From Gaetbulibacter sp. S0825 (GTDB lineage Bacteria; Bacteroidota; Bacteroidia; Flavobacteriales; Flavobacteriaceae), in assembly GCF_011777505.1 (NCBI RefSeq), contig NZ_JAATJT010000001.1, positions 682,001-746,000 on the forward strand: 64,000 nucleotides of DNA, in the 5' to 3' direction. The notes under the pieces are model-generated. The model had not been told where the DNA came from. It saw only the letters and a list, made by a program, of their open reading frames with translations, and did no database searches. Positions within the stretch are counted from its first letter, which is position 1, and each line of letters opens with the position of its first letter. This document shows positions 1 to 8,705 of this stretch, piece by piece. A program made the translations under genes and the position numbers.

Positions 1-874
1 TTTAGGGGGTGCCTATAAACATATTGAAATTTTCGATTTAGAAGTTAAGCATTCTGATAAAATAAAAACGCACAAAAACCTTTCAGAAGAACGATTAATA
101 AAAGTTATGCAACAATGCAACTTTGCGGTTGCGCCTGCAAGCACAATTTTGTATGAGCTCTCTTGTATTAAAATGCCTATTTTGAGCGGGTATTTTGTTG
201 ACAATCAAAAGAACATATATAAAGGCTTAGTTAAAGAAAAAACTATCATAGAAGGTGGAGATTTAACCAAATACACAAGCTCTGATTTTAAGCAAGAAAT
301 TAGTTCTGCTATAAATAAAAATAGAGCAGAATCTTTTATAGCGCATCAGAAGAACCTAATCGACGGAAATAGTAAAAACCGCTTCTTAGGATTGATAAAC
401 GGATTGACGATTTCTCTTAGAAAAGCAAAAGAAGAAGATATGTTGCTTGTTTTCAAGTGGTCAAATGATAAATTAGTAAGAAAGAACTCTTATAATTCTA
501 AACCTATTTTATTAGAAAACCACAAAAAATGGTTTTTGCAAAAAATCAAAAGCCAAAACACCTTGTTTTTAATAGCTTTAATAAATGATGAACCATCTGG
601 AGTAGTAAGGTTTGATATAGGTAAGCATTATTCGACTGTTGGAATTTTGGTGTCAAAATTCTATAGAGGTCAAAAACTTGCTAGTGAATTTTTAAAGGAA
701 TCTGCAAAAATATATTTCAGAATACAAACGGTGCCCATATTGGCTTATATTAAAAAAGAGAATAAGGCATCAACTAAAGCCTTTGAAAATGCAAATTATA
801 AGTATTTTAAGGATGAAAATGTTAAAGGAAGTACTAGTTTTGTATATAAATTAGAAAAACAAGATGTTGGATAA
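1..874 (+). CDS. pseG: PseG-PseH fusion, 5'-truncated by window edge
   Basis: The reading frame is open from base 2, before the first ATG at 107, so the gene starts upstream of the window; about 290 codons are visible. The first part matches the C-terminal half of PseG, the UDP-sugar hydrolase of CMP-pseudaminic acid synthesis. From about base 400 it becomes a GNAT acetyltransferase resembling PseH, with FKWSNDKLVRKNSYNS and the HKKWF motif. PseH N-acetylates the 4-amino sugar and PseG then removes UDP, so a fusion joins consecutive steps. The end overlaps the pseI start by 11 bases, which supports the pathway call. Fusion architecture is seen directly; substrate is inferred from family and neighbour. 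Confidence 0.85.
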   Translation, partial: LGGAYKHIEIFDLEVKHSDKIKTHKNLSEERLIKVMQQCNFAVAPASTILYELSCIKMPILSGYFVDNQKNIYKGLVKEKTIIEGGDLTKYTSSDFKQEISSAINKNRAESFIAHQKNLIDGNSKNRFLGLINGLTISLRKAKEEDMLLVFKWSNDKLVRKNSYNSKPILLENHKKWFLQKIKSQNTLFLIALINDEPSGVVRFDIGKHYSTVGILVSKFYRGQKLASEFLKESAKIYFRIQTVPILAYIKKENKASTKAFENANYKYFKDENVKGSTSFVYKLEKQDVG

Positions 875-1886
875 TAAATGTTTTATAATTGCAGAACTTT
901 CTGCAAACCATGGAGGAAGCTTAGATATAGCTAAAGAAACAGTTAGAGCAGCTAAAAGAGCAGGAGCAGATGCTATAAAACTGCAAACCTATACTGCAGA
1001 TACAATTACCATGGATGTTAAAACAAATGACTTTAAAATACAACAAGATACAGCATGGGATGGCCAATATTTATATAATTTATATAAAGAAGCTTCTTTA
1101 CCTTGGGAATGGCATAAACCGTTATATGAATTAGCAAAAGAGGAAGGACTAATATGTTTCTCTTCACCTTTTGATAAAACGGCTGTAGACTTTTTAGAAA
1201 AGCTGAATACGCCTATTTATAAAGTAGCCTCTTTCGAAATCACCGATATTCCATTAATAGAATATATTGCATCAAAACAAAAACCGATTATTATTTCTAC
1301 AGGAATTGCCACTATTCAAGATATTGAATTAGCTATTCAAGCTTGCAAATCTGTTGGAAATCATAATATTACCATTTTAAAATGCACATCTGCATATCCT
1401 GCAGCTCCAGAAGATGCTAATTTGTTAACTATCCCCGATATTGTTAAGCAATTTGGAGTAAAATCAGGATTATCTGACCATACAATTGGGACTGAAGCAC
1501 CAATGATAGCAGTTGCTTTAGGAGCAAAAGTTATTGAAAAACATTTTATTTTAGATAAATCAATAGAAAGTGCAGACGCTCATTTTTCATTAGATGAAAA
1601 TGAATTTAAACAAATGGTTGAAGCAGTTAGATTAACTGAAGAGTTACTTGGACATGTTGATTATGAAATGACAGATAAAAAAAAGAAAAGCAGAGAATTC
1701 TCTCGCTCTTTATACGTAACTAGAACTGTAAAATCAGGAGATATGGTTACAGAAGATAATATAAGATCAATTAGACCTGGATTTGGTTTACATCCAAAAT
1801 ATTATAATAAAATTCTTGGGAAAAAGTTTGTATGTAGTGTAAAAAGAGGAGAGCCTTTAACATCTCAAATGATAGAAGGCTTATAA
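864..1886 (+). CDS. pseI: Pseudaminic acid synthase PseI
   Basis: This 340-residue protein condenses 2,4-diacetamido-2,4,6-trideoxy-altrose with phosphoenolpyruvate to give pseudaminic acid in the cytoplasm. It has the NeuB-family TIM barrel with ELSANHGG at residues 11-18, SDHT at 204-207 and EKHF at 235-238, then a C-terminal SAF (antifreeze-like) domain from about residue 285. ELSANHGG is more typical of PseI than of sialic or legionaminic acid synthases, and the preceding PseG-PseH gene agrees. The ATG lies inside the 3' end of that gene, which suggests translational coupling. Full length for the family. Confidence 0.93.
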   Translation: MLDNKCFIIAELSANHGGSLDIAKETVRAAKRAGADAIKLQTYTADTITMDVKTNDFKIQQDTAWDGQYLYNLYKEASLPWEWHKPLYELAKEEGLICFSSPFDKTAVDFLEKLNTPIYKVASFEITDIPLIEYIASKQKPIIISTGIATIQDIELAIQACKSVGNHNITILKCTSAYPAAPEDANLLTIPDIVKQFGVKSGLSDHTIGTEAPMIAVALGAKVIEKHFILDKSIESADAHFSLDENEFKQMVEAVRLTEELLGHVDYEMTDKKKKSREFSRSLYVTRTVKSGDMVTEDNIRSIRPGFGLHPKYYNKILGKKFVCSVKRGEPLTSQMIEGL

Positions 1887-1887
1887 T

Positions 1888-3192
1888 ATGAAGTTACTAT
1901 TTATTGAAAACCGATATAAAACATTTTTTTTTGATTTAGTAGCCACTAAATTAGAAAAACATGGTCATGATATTTATTGGATAGTACAAAACCCAAATTT
2001 TATTCCAACTTCAGGGAAAATAATAACAATTAAGTACCCTCCTAAGTCCGTTAAAGTTAATAAAGAGGTTAATCTAGACAACATTTTAATATCAGATAGA
2101 CAGTTAAATTATTTTAAAAAAGAAGATACAAGTTATTTTTACTACTACTATCAAGAAATAAAAAATATAATACAAGAGATAAAACCAAACTTTGTTTTTG
2201 GAGAAAGCACTGTTTTTCATGAATTATTAACAATAAAAATATGTAAAGAAAAAGATATTTTATATCTACACCCATCTTCTTGTCGCTACCCATCAGGAAG
2301 GTTTTCATTTTATTTATATGATACGGTTTACCCTTATTTAGGTAGTGAAAACCTATTGTCTCAAAATGAAGCCTTAAGCATTATAGACAATATTGTTAAA
2401 AGACATTCAAAACCAGACTATATGAAAAAAGTGTCTTTTAAAAAAAGTAAGGTATTAAAAGACAAAGCCAAAATTTTAAAAGGCTATATAACTGGTGAGA
2501 AATACAATACGCCAAATCCTATTGTAAAATATAAGATTGAAAAGCAAAAGGAAAAAAACAAAGCTATTTGGAATGAGAAAGCAGTATCTCAAATAGACAA
2601 AAATGTATTTTCTATTGTCTATCCATTACACTTACAACCAGAAGCCAATATTGATGTTTGGGGTAGACCTAGACGAGATCAATTAGAAAGCATACAACAA
2701 ATAGCCAACAATTTAAAACACAATCAGGTACTCTATATAAAACCCAATCCAAAGTCTAAATACGAGCTATCTAAAGAGTTATTAAGCTTCATAGATAACA
2801 CTCCTAACACACAAATGCTCCATCATCAAGTATCTATGGATGAAATCTTTATTGATGTTAATTTATTTATTACGGTTAATGGTACTATAGCGTTAGAATG
2901 TATTTTTGCTAACAAACCAATACTTACATTGGTTGAGGTGTTTTTTAATAAGGCAAAAAATTGCTTATTTATGAATGGGTTTGATTTACTACAAGACCAT
3001 ATAATTGATATTCAAAAGAATAATTTTCCAATTTTATCACAAAATGAGAAAATAGATTTCCTAAATTTGTTAAATACAACGAGTTTTATGGGCGTAATTT
3101 CTGACCCTTATTACAGTGCTTATTCAGTTTCAAAACAAAATGTAAAAGATGTTACCAAAGCTTTTGAATCAATAGTTAAAATAAAAACATGA
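1888..3192 (+). CDS. Capsule-type glycosyltransferase (putative)
   Basis: A 434-residue soluble protein with no membrane segment. The N-terminus (KLLFIENRYKTFFFDLVATKLEKHGHDIYWI) reads as the first Rossmann unit of a GT-B fold. The C-terminal half has FITVNGTIALECIFANKPIL, the nucleotide-sugar binding signature seen in capsule biosynthesis (KpsS/KpsC, Capsule_synth-like) transferases. It begins one base after pseI and overlaps the next gene by four bases. A reasonable inference is that it transfers pseudaminic acid, since Pse transferases often sit next to pseI, but no residue proves the donor. It could be a GT for another sugar. Confidence 0.55.
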   Translation: MKLLFIENRYKTFFFDLVATKLEKHGHDIYWIVQNPNFIPTSGKIITIKYPPKSVKVNKEVNLDNILISDRQLNYFKKEDTSYFYYYYQEIKNIIQEIKPNFVFGESTVFHELLTIKICKEKDILYLHPSSCRYPSGRFSFYLYDTVYPYLGSENLLSQNEALSIIDNIVKRHSKPDYMKKVSFKKSKVLKDKAKILKGYITGEKYNTPNPIVKYKIEKQKEKNKAIWNEKAVSQIDKNVFSIVYPLHLQPEANIDVWGRPRRDQLESIQQIANNLKHNQVLYIKPNPKSKYELSKELLSFIDNTPNTQMLHHQVSMDEIFIDVNLFITVNGTIALECIFANKPILTLVEVFFNKAKNCLFMNGFDLLQDHIIDIQKNNFPILSQNEKIDFLNLLNTTSFMGVISDPYYSAYSVSKQNVKDVTKAFESIVKIKT

Positions 3193-4073
3193 TAAAAAAA
3201 ATCTTGCATCGAATTAGTTCTATTTCAAATGTTAAATTTTATTACCAACGTAGTATTACAAATTATAACAAGAGGGAAAAAATAGCCAATAGAATTGCCA
3301 AAAAAATAGGGGTTTCCAGTTTTGAAGGTGATTCAATTTTGCCAAACAGTAAAATTGAAAACACATTATCTACAAAAGGGTATATTAATTTTGGTAAAGT
3401 TTTATCTGAAAGTGAGATTAATAACATAACGGAACAACTTGTACCACTTAAATGTTTTGACCCTTTTAGACCCGAACTAAAAGACTTTACGTTTAGCAAT
3501 ATTCCAAATGAAGTGCATGTGGCCAATTATAAAAGAGCCGATTTAGTGCAGATTCCAGAAATTACGAAAATTGCCAACGACCCAAAAATATTGACTTTAG
3601 CACAAGAATTTTTAGGAGCTACACCTACCATAAGCAATGTAAATTGTTGGTGGTCTACCTCTACAAATGATGAAGCCGAACAAGCACAATTTTTTCATCG
3701 AGATGTGGATGATTACAGATTCTGTAAGGTTTTTATTTATTTATCAGATGTTGAAATGGAAAACGGTCCTCATGTTTTTGTTGAAGACTCCCCTGCTTCA
3801 AATACCCTTACTGCCATTAGAAGGTATCAAGACCATGAAATTGAAAGCGCTTTTGGGAAATACAATATTAAATACTTTACAGCGCCTAAAGGTAGTATGT
3901 TTATGGTAAATACTTATGGGTTTCATAAGGGGTTATTACCAAAAAAAGGAAAGAGATTACTACTGCAAATACAATATTCATTGCAACCAATAGGGATAGA
4001 AAAGTATAACCCAATAAATGGATATAATAATTCATATAATAAACATACTAATAGGCTTATTCTAAAACAATGA
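3189..4073 (+). CDS. Phytanoyl-CoA dioxygenase (PhyH) family protein
   Basis: A 294-residue Fe(II)/2-oxoglutarate dioxygenase of the PhyH family. The metal triad is visible as H170-x-D172 (FFHRDVDD) and H246 (TYGFHKG), and R256 in KKGKRLLLQ fits the 2-oxoglutarate anchor. The fold should be a jelly-roll barrel in the cytoplasm. PhyH proteins occur repeatedly in polysaccharide loci, where they may oxidise a sugar or a lipid-linked intermediate; the substrate here is unknown. Start and stop overlap both neighbours in the ATGA style, so it is part of the polysaccharide operon. Confidence 0.8.
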   Translation: MIKKILHRISSISNVKFYYQRSITNYNKREKIANRIAKKIGVSSFEGDSILPNSKIENTLSTKGYINFGKVLSESEINNITEQLVPLKCFDPFRPELKDFTFSNIPNEVHVANYKRADLVQIPEITKIANDPKILTLAQEFLGATPTISNVNCWWSTSTNDEAEQAQFFHRDVDDYRFCKVFIYLSDVEMENGPHVFVEDSPASNTLTAIRRYQDHEIESAFGKYNIKYFTAPKGSMFMVNTYGFHKGLLPKKGKRLLLQIQYSLQPIGIEKYNPINGYNNSYNKHTNRLILKQ

Positions 4074-4570
4074 GAAAAGCAGCTCAAATACTTGCATCAT
4101 TGCCTCCAGTGAGATTTTTTTCAATACTTATTATAGGTGTTTTAAGTATATTTTCCAGAGTATTAAGTAATTTGAAATTTAAAGCGTTAATTCCAAATTC
4201 AAAGAATAGTATTTGTCATTACTCAACTGAAATAAAGTACGGAAATAATATAACAATAGGTAATTTTAGTAAAATTGGAAAGCATTGTAGTTTGGGAGCG
4301 AAGAGTCCAATAACAATTGGAGACCATGTTACACTTTCTAGAGGAGTAATTGTTGAAACTGCGGCATTAGATCTTAAAGGAGAAAAACCATATAAACATT
4401 ATTCAAAGCCTATTGTTATTGAAGATGGTGTTTGGTTAGCAGCTAATGTTATAGTATTGGCAGGAGTTACAATTAAGAAGAACGCGTTAATTGGTGCAGG
4501 AACAGTAATTACAAAAAATGTGGAAGAAGGAGAAATCATTGTTGGTGCTAGAAATAGAAGTTTATCATGA
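4070..4570 (+). CDS. Hexapeptide-repeat acyltransferase (LbH, WcaF/MaA-like)
   Basis: A 166-residue protein. The first 45 residues include a hydrophobic stretch (FFSILIIGVLSIFS), followed by left-handed beta-helix hexapeptide repeats such as ITIGNFSKIGKH and PITIGDHVTLSRG. The second coil block has the typical end IGAGTVITKNVEEGEIIVG. These features fit a trimeric O-acetyltransferase that decorates a glycan. The conventional catalytic His is not certain by eye. It overlaps its neighbours by four bases on both sides. The acceptor is unknown, but a role in acetylating the repeat unit is the best inference. Confidence 0.75.
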   Translation: MRKAAQILASLPPVRFFSILIIGVLSIFSRVLSNLKFKALIPNSKNSICHYSTEIKYGNNITIGNFSKIGKHCSLGAKSPITIGDHVTLSRGVIVETAALDLKGEKPYKHYSKPIVIEDGVWLAANVIVLAGVTIKKNALIGAGTVITKNVEEGEIIVGARNRSLS

Positions 4571-5307
4571 AAAAAATTCTGACTGCTTTAGCCTGTTTAT
4601 TACCGTTTAAATTATCTAACCTTTTTTTAAAAATATTAGGTCATAAAATAACATGGTCGGCTAAAATTGGTTTTTCGCTCATTTTATCTAATAAAATATT
4701 CCTTGAAGAAAACACCATGATAGGACATCTGAATTTTATCAAGAACGAGGAATTGAATTTTAAGAAAGGTGCTTACATAGGGCATTTAAATAGAATAAAT
4801 GGACCTTTTAAAATCTTTTTAAAAGAGAAAGGGGCGATAGGAAATAAAAATTCAGTCGTAAGAGCTCCCTTAGGAGTGACTTACGAAATATCTAAATTAA
4901 CTTTGGGTAAGTTATCAAAATTAACTTCAAATCATTATATCGATTTAACAAGAAGTATTTGTTTTGGTGATTACTCAACATTAGCGGGTATAAAATCACA
5001 GCTTTGGACTCATGGTTATTATCATGCAAATACAGGGAAAGACAGGATTAGAATTGATGGACAAATAACTATTGGCGACAATGTATATATAGGCTCAGGC
5101 TGTATTTTTAACCCTGGTGTTACTGTGGCAAATGCGATACACATTGGAGGAGGCAGTGTTGTTTCTAAAAACCTAGAAAAACCAGGGATGTATGTTGGAC
5201 AAGCTCTTCGCTTTATTGAAAATGATATTGATTCTTTAAAAAACAAACTAACAAAAGTAGAAGGAGTTAATCTTATTGAAAAAGTATATTCGAAAAAGGA
5301 ATTATGA
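4567..5307 (+). CDS. Second left-handed beta-helix acyltransferase
   Basis: A 246-residue protein with irregular hexapeptide-like repeats along its length and a clear C-terminal coil block (ITIGDNVYIGSGCIFNPGV, then GGGSVVSKNLEKPGMYVG). The candidate catalytic His lies in LWTHGYYHAN near residues 143-149. It is longer and more divergent than the preceding acyltransferase, so the two probably act on different positions or sugars of the same glycan. It sits in the same operon, overlapping both neighbours by four bases. The family is clear; the acyl group and acceptor are not. Confidence 0.72.
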   Translation: MKKILTALACLLPFKLSNLFLKILGHKITWSAKIGFSLILSNKIFLEENTMIGHLNFIKNEELNFKKGAYIGHLNRINGPFKIFLKEKGAIGNKNSVVRAPLGVTYEISKLTLGKLSKLTSNHYIDLTRSICFGDYSTLAGIKSQLWTHGYYHANTGKDRIRIDGQITIGDNVYIGSGCIFNPGVTVANAIHIGGGSVVSKNLEKPGMYVGQALRFIENDIDSLKNKLTKVEGVNLIEKVYSKKEL

Positions 5308-6626
5308 ATCCTGTAAATCGCGTCTTCATAAAAAAATTCAATCCATTAAAAGTTACTTTTTTTGGTATGCTACTTTGGGTTTTTATTTTCTTTTTTTCTT
5401 CAATTAAAGTTAAACATCAACCTGGAGTATTACCTGTAATATTTATTCTAGCTAATTATTTTTTCTTCTTTGTTGGCCTAATTTCTATTATAAAAAAAAA
5501 TACAATTATCAATGAAAAGTACGTTTTAAAAAAACGTGCGTTAAAGAAAATACTTGTCTTTTTAATTATAATTTCGCTGATAGGTTTCAGTTTTAGAATA
5601 TTGGACAAATTCTTTATTCGAGACATAACAATTGGCAATACCTCTATCGATAATAGAAATTTATTAACAGAAAACAAATCAAGCATTTTTGGTGTCATAG
5701 CAGCTGTTCTAACTCCCTTTTCTTTTTTGCCTCTCTACATATACTATACTATAAAGCCAAAAAGATTTTTTTTAGCATTACTCTGTATTATCATTTTTTT
5801 TCTGCCTGCTTTTGATAGTATAATCTTGGGCTCACGATCAGGCTTGTTTATGGTGGTGTTTTTTTTCATAATTAATATGCTATATTTTAAAATATTAAAA
5901 ATCACACCTTTTAGATTATTGTTCTTTTTTGGGATAATCTATTTTTTAGGAATCTATACAACAAAGATGTTTATAGAGCGAACCCAAGAATACATGGTAA
6001 CAGAAAAAAGAGCTACAAAACATATATTATCTAATGCTGTTTATAACTTTACACTAGAACCGAAAGAATACACTAGAACCGATATCATAGAAACTAAAAA
6101 TGAAACCTTAAGGCTAACAAGATTGAGTCTTTTAAATGCATCACAATACTATACTCATGGTGTATTCGAATTTGGATATTTATATAATAATTATGAAGGA
6201 AAACATCATTATGGTGGATTTACTTTTAATGTTATAGCAAAGTTTTCTAATATTATTTTGGGAACAAACATTGATTTAGCCAAAATTCAAGACAGCCCAG
6301 TTAGAACAGGTGTTTATACAACCTTCTTTGGTCCAATATATTTAGATTTTGGGTGGTTTGCACCAATTTTTATGCTGTTTTTTGGGATGCTTCAAGGCTT
6401 AATATTTAACAAGACCCTCTTAGGGGACTATAAGTATGTTCCGTTATTATTCTATATGCTTATAATAGATTTTTTTATGCCTGTAATTAATTTTATTACA
6501 TCCTCTCAAGGAGTTTACATAATTGTATCTATGATAGTTTTTGCTAAGTTGTATAAACTATTAACTGCAAAATTAATTTTTAAGGATATTAACGGTAATA
6601 AAAGATTTTATAAAATTTTAAAATGA
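5304..6626 (+). CDS. Wzy-like oligosaccharide repeat-unit polymerase (1)
   Basis: A 440-residue inner-membrane protein with about 10-12 hydrophobic segments. RSGLFMVVFFF in the middle, a long periplasmic loop with YYTHGVFEFGYL, and a later FGPIYLDFGWFAP match the flavobacterial repeat-unit polymerase (O-antigen polymerase, Wzy) pattern. It would join undecaprenyl-linked repeat units on the periplasmic side. The same three landmarks recur in the protein at 11166-12440, so the locus has two related polymerases. The start overlaps the acyltransferase stop by four bases. Confidence 0.72.
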   Translation: MNPVNRVFIKKFNPLKVTFFGMLLWVFIFFFSSIKVKHQPGVLPVIFILANYFFFFVGLISIIKKNTIINEKYVLKKRALKKILVFLIIISLIGFSFRILDKFFIRDITIGNTSIDNRNLLTENKSSIFGVIAAVLTPFSFLPLYIYYTIKPKRFFLALLCIIIFFLPAFDSIILGSRSGLFMVVFFFIINMLYFKILKITPFRLLFFFGIIYFLGIYTTKMFIERTQEYMVTEKRATKHILSNAVYNFTLEPKEYTRTDIIETKNETLRLTRLSLLNASQYYTHGVFEFGYLYNNYEGKHHYGGFTFNVIAKFSNIILGTNIDLAKIQDSPVRTGVYTTFFGPIYLDFGWFAPIFMLFFGMLQGLIFNKTLLGDYKYVPLLFYMLIIDFFMPVINFITSSQGVYIIVSMIVFAKLYKLLTAKLIFKDINGNKRFYKILK

Positions 6627-6633
6627 ATAAATA

Positions 6634-7635
6634 ATGTTACGTAAGGGAATAGGTATTTTGTTTTGTATACTTTGTGCATGTAAGGACATAAACGAAAACG
6701 AAGCTGGAGGCTTTAGTCAAACAGTTTTAGATCAAGAAAAAGTATTTGCCATTGACACAACATTCCCAATTGGCGATGTTAGAAGATATGGTATAGATTC
6801 TTTAGGCCTAGACATTAAGCACCCAGTCACAAAAGAAAGCACAGTAACTACCATTTTAGACATTTCAGAGGAATTGGGAATAGAAATTTACTTTCCTAAG
6901 GGATATTATGATTTTGGATTAAATATTGATTCTAGAAAAAATATAAAGATTAAATTTGATAATTCTGAATTTTCAGATGTGATTCACATTACCAATGAAA
7001 AAGGCTCAAAGTCTGAGAACATTATATTAAAAGGAACATTAATAACCTATGATAGGTTTGGAACATATGAAAGTAATAACATTCAAATTGATTCGTTAAT
7101 AATCAAATCAGATAAGAATAAACAAAAAAGAAACCTAAATTCAAGAGGATTGCATATTTATACTAACACAACAAATTTAAGTATAGATTATTTGCAGGTG
7201 GATGGTTTGGGAGATGATTCGATAAATAACCATGCAGCGATAGCCATTGACGGTTGGCCTGCTTATCCGAAAAACATTAAAATAAAAAAGGCTAAAGTTA
7301 ATTCATCTGATCGTCACGGAGTTTATCTAATGGGTTTTAATCATAAGATTGATACTTTAATTATTAAGAATTATGCCTTAGGGAGCAGTGCAAACATGTC
7401 TTTAATGCAAGGCGCTCAAAGAGGAGAAGAAAAGGAATTTTCAGGTATTTGGTTTAACGAATGTTATAGTACAAATATTGGGTTCCTTAAAATTGAGACT
7501 AAGAAAATTGATAAAAAACAGAGCGACATTAAATTTGATATAGGAGATAAAAATTATCCAATTTTAATAAATGAATTATACAATAATAATTCCATTATTA
7601 GAAACAACTATTCAGGAGAAATAATAAAACAATAA
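6634..7635 (+). CDS. Beta-helix lipoprotein A (paralogue of next gene)
   Basis: A 333-residue protein with a short signal sequence and lipobox LCAC ending at Cys16, followed by Lys-Asp, which resembles flavobacterial surface-export signals. The mature part has FPIGDVRRYGID, YFPKGYYDFG and many short strands of the right-handed parallel beta-helix type, as in pectate-lyase-like folds. SSDRHGVY near residue 226 is shared with the next gene. I do not recognise a named family. Its place between a polymerase and the flippase suggests that it acts on, or binds, the exported glycan, for example as a lyase, epimerase or anchoring factor. No catalytic residues can be assigned. Confidence 0.65.
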   Translation: MLRKGIGILFCILCACKDINENEAGGFSQTVLDQEKVFAIDTTFPIGDVRRYGIDSLGLDIKHPVTKESTVTTILDISEELGIEIYFPKGYYDFGLNIDSRKNIKIKFDNSEFSDVIHITNEKGSKSENIILKGTLITYDRFGTYESNNIQIDSLIIKSDKNKQKRNLNSRGLHIYTNTTNLSIDYLQVDGLGDDSINNHAAIAIDGWPAYPKNIKIKKAKVNSSDRHGVYLMGFNHKIDTLIIKNYALGSSANMSLMQGAQRGEEKEFSGIWFNECYSTNIGFLKIETKKIDKKQSDIKFDIGDKNYPILINELYNNNSIIRNNYSGEIIKQ

Positions 7636-7641
7636 AAAACT

Positions 7642-8700
7642 ATGAATTACTACAAAATTTTATTTGCAACAATAATTTTTACTCTTTTTGTTTCATGTAA
7701 AGAAGAAAGCAAAAATGATTCAAAAAATGAATCAATTGAAGTTATCGATGAAAAAATAAACGAAGAAGAATTAAAGTATGTTATTGATGACTCTTTCCCC
7801 ATTGGAGATATAAGGAGATATGGTATTAGAATAGAAGGAGGCGATCCTCTTCACCCAATATCAAAAAAGCCTACCACTCAAACTATTTTTGAAATGGCTA
7901 GCAAAGAAAAGATAGATTTATTTTTCCCGAAAGGATACTATAAATTTGGAATATATATTAAAGGCTTAAATGGTTTAAGCGTAACCTTTGATAATTCAGA
8001 ATTTGGAGGTCCCATTTATATTATTGAGGGAGAAGAAAAAAACGAATCAACCAACATTTCTCTAAAAGGAGATTTTACCACATATTATAAATTCTTTTCT
8101 AGAAACTGTTCAGATATTGATATTGATAACCTAACAATTAAAACAGACTTAGAAAAAAACTCGGCTGGTTTAAGAAGTATGGGATGTGATATTTATTCAG
8201 GAAGCAAGTATTTAACCTTCAAAAACCTTGTGATTGAAGACTTGGGATCTGGAAGTGATAAATATTCGCTTTCGCGAGCAGCTCTACAGGTTCATGGATG
8301 GAATAATAACCCAATAGGCTTAAGTATTGATAAAGTGCATATTAAATCGTCAGATAGACATGGCGTTTATATCACAGGAAAAGAACATACTATAGGCCAA
8401 ATTATTATAGATAAATTTGGAGTTGGAAATATAAATGGCATGAAAGCACTAGAAGATTCTGATCAGGGAGAATCTAAAAATATTACAGGTGTGTGGCTTA
8501 ATAGATTAACAAATTCGCATATAGACGAAATAATTATCAATACAAAGGATTCAAAGGGGAAATACGCTGTTTGGTTAGATCAAGGAAATATTGGAGAGCC
8601 CACTATTATTGAGCAATTAACTTTGAATGGAGGAGATGAAAAATTAGGGGTTTTTGCTGATGAAATAACAAATACTGTTGTAAAAGGCATAGAAAAATAA
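7642..8700 (+). CDS. Beta-helix lipoprotein B (tandem paralogue)
   Basis: A 352-residue lipoprotein with signal peptide and lipobox FVSC at Cys19, then Lys-Glu-Glu, a good fit to the acidic surface-lipoprotein export signal of Flavobacteriaceae. A charged linker (residues 20-45) leads to FPIGDIRRYGIR, FFPKGYYKFG and SSDRHGVYITG, all matching lipoprotein A in the same order. The two genes are separated by six bases and clearly arose by tandem duplication, with strong divergence since. The fold is probably a right-handed beta-helix. Activity is unknown; a role in the processing or surface retention of the polysaccharide is inferred only from context. Confidence 0.65.
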   Translation: MNYYKILFATIIFTLFVSCKEESKNDSKNESIEVIDEKINEEELKYVIDDSFPIGDIRRYGIRIEGGDPLHPISKKPTTQTIFEMASKEKIDLFFPKGYYKFGIYIKGLNGLSVTFDNSEFGGPIYIIEGEEKNESTNISLKGDFTTYYKFFSRNCSDIDIDNLTIKTDLEKNSAGLRSMGCDIYSGSKYLTFKNLVIEDLGSGSDKYSLSRAALQVHGWNNNPIGLSIDKVHIKSSDRHGVYITGKEHTIGQIIIDKFGVGNINGMKALEDSDQGESKNITGVWLNRLTNSHIDEIIINTKDSKGKYAVWLDQGNIGEPTIIEQLTLNGGDEKLGVFADEITNTVVKGIEK

Positions 8701-8705
8701 TTTTT

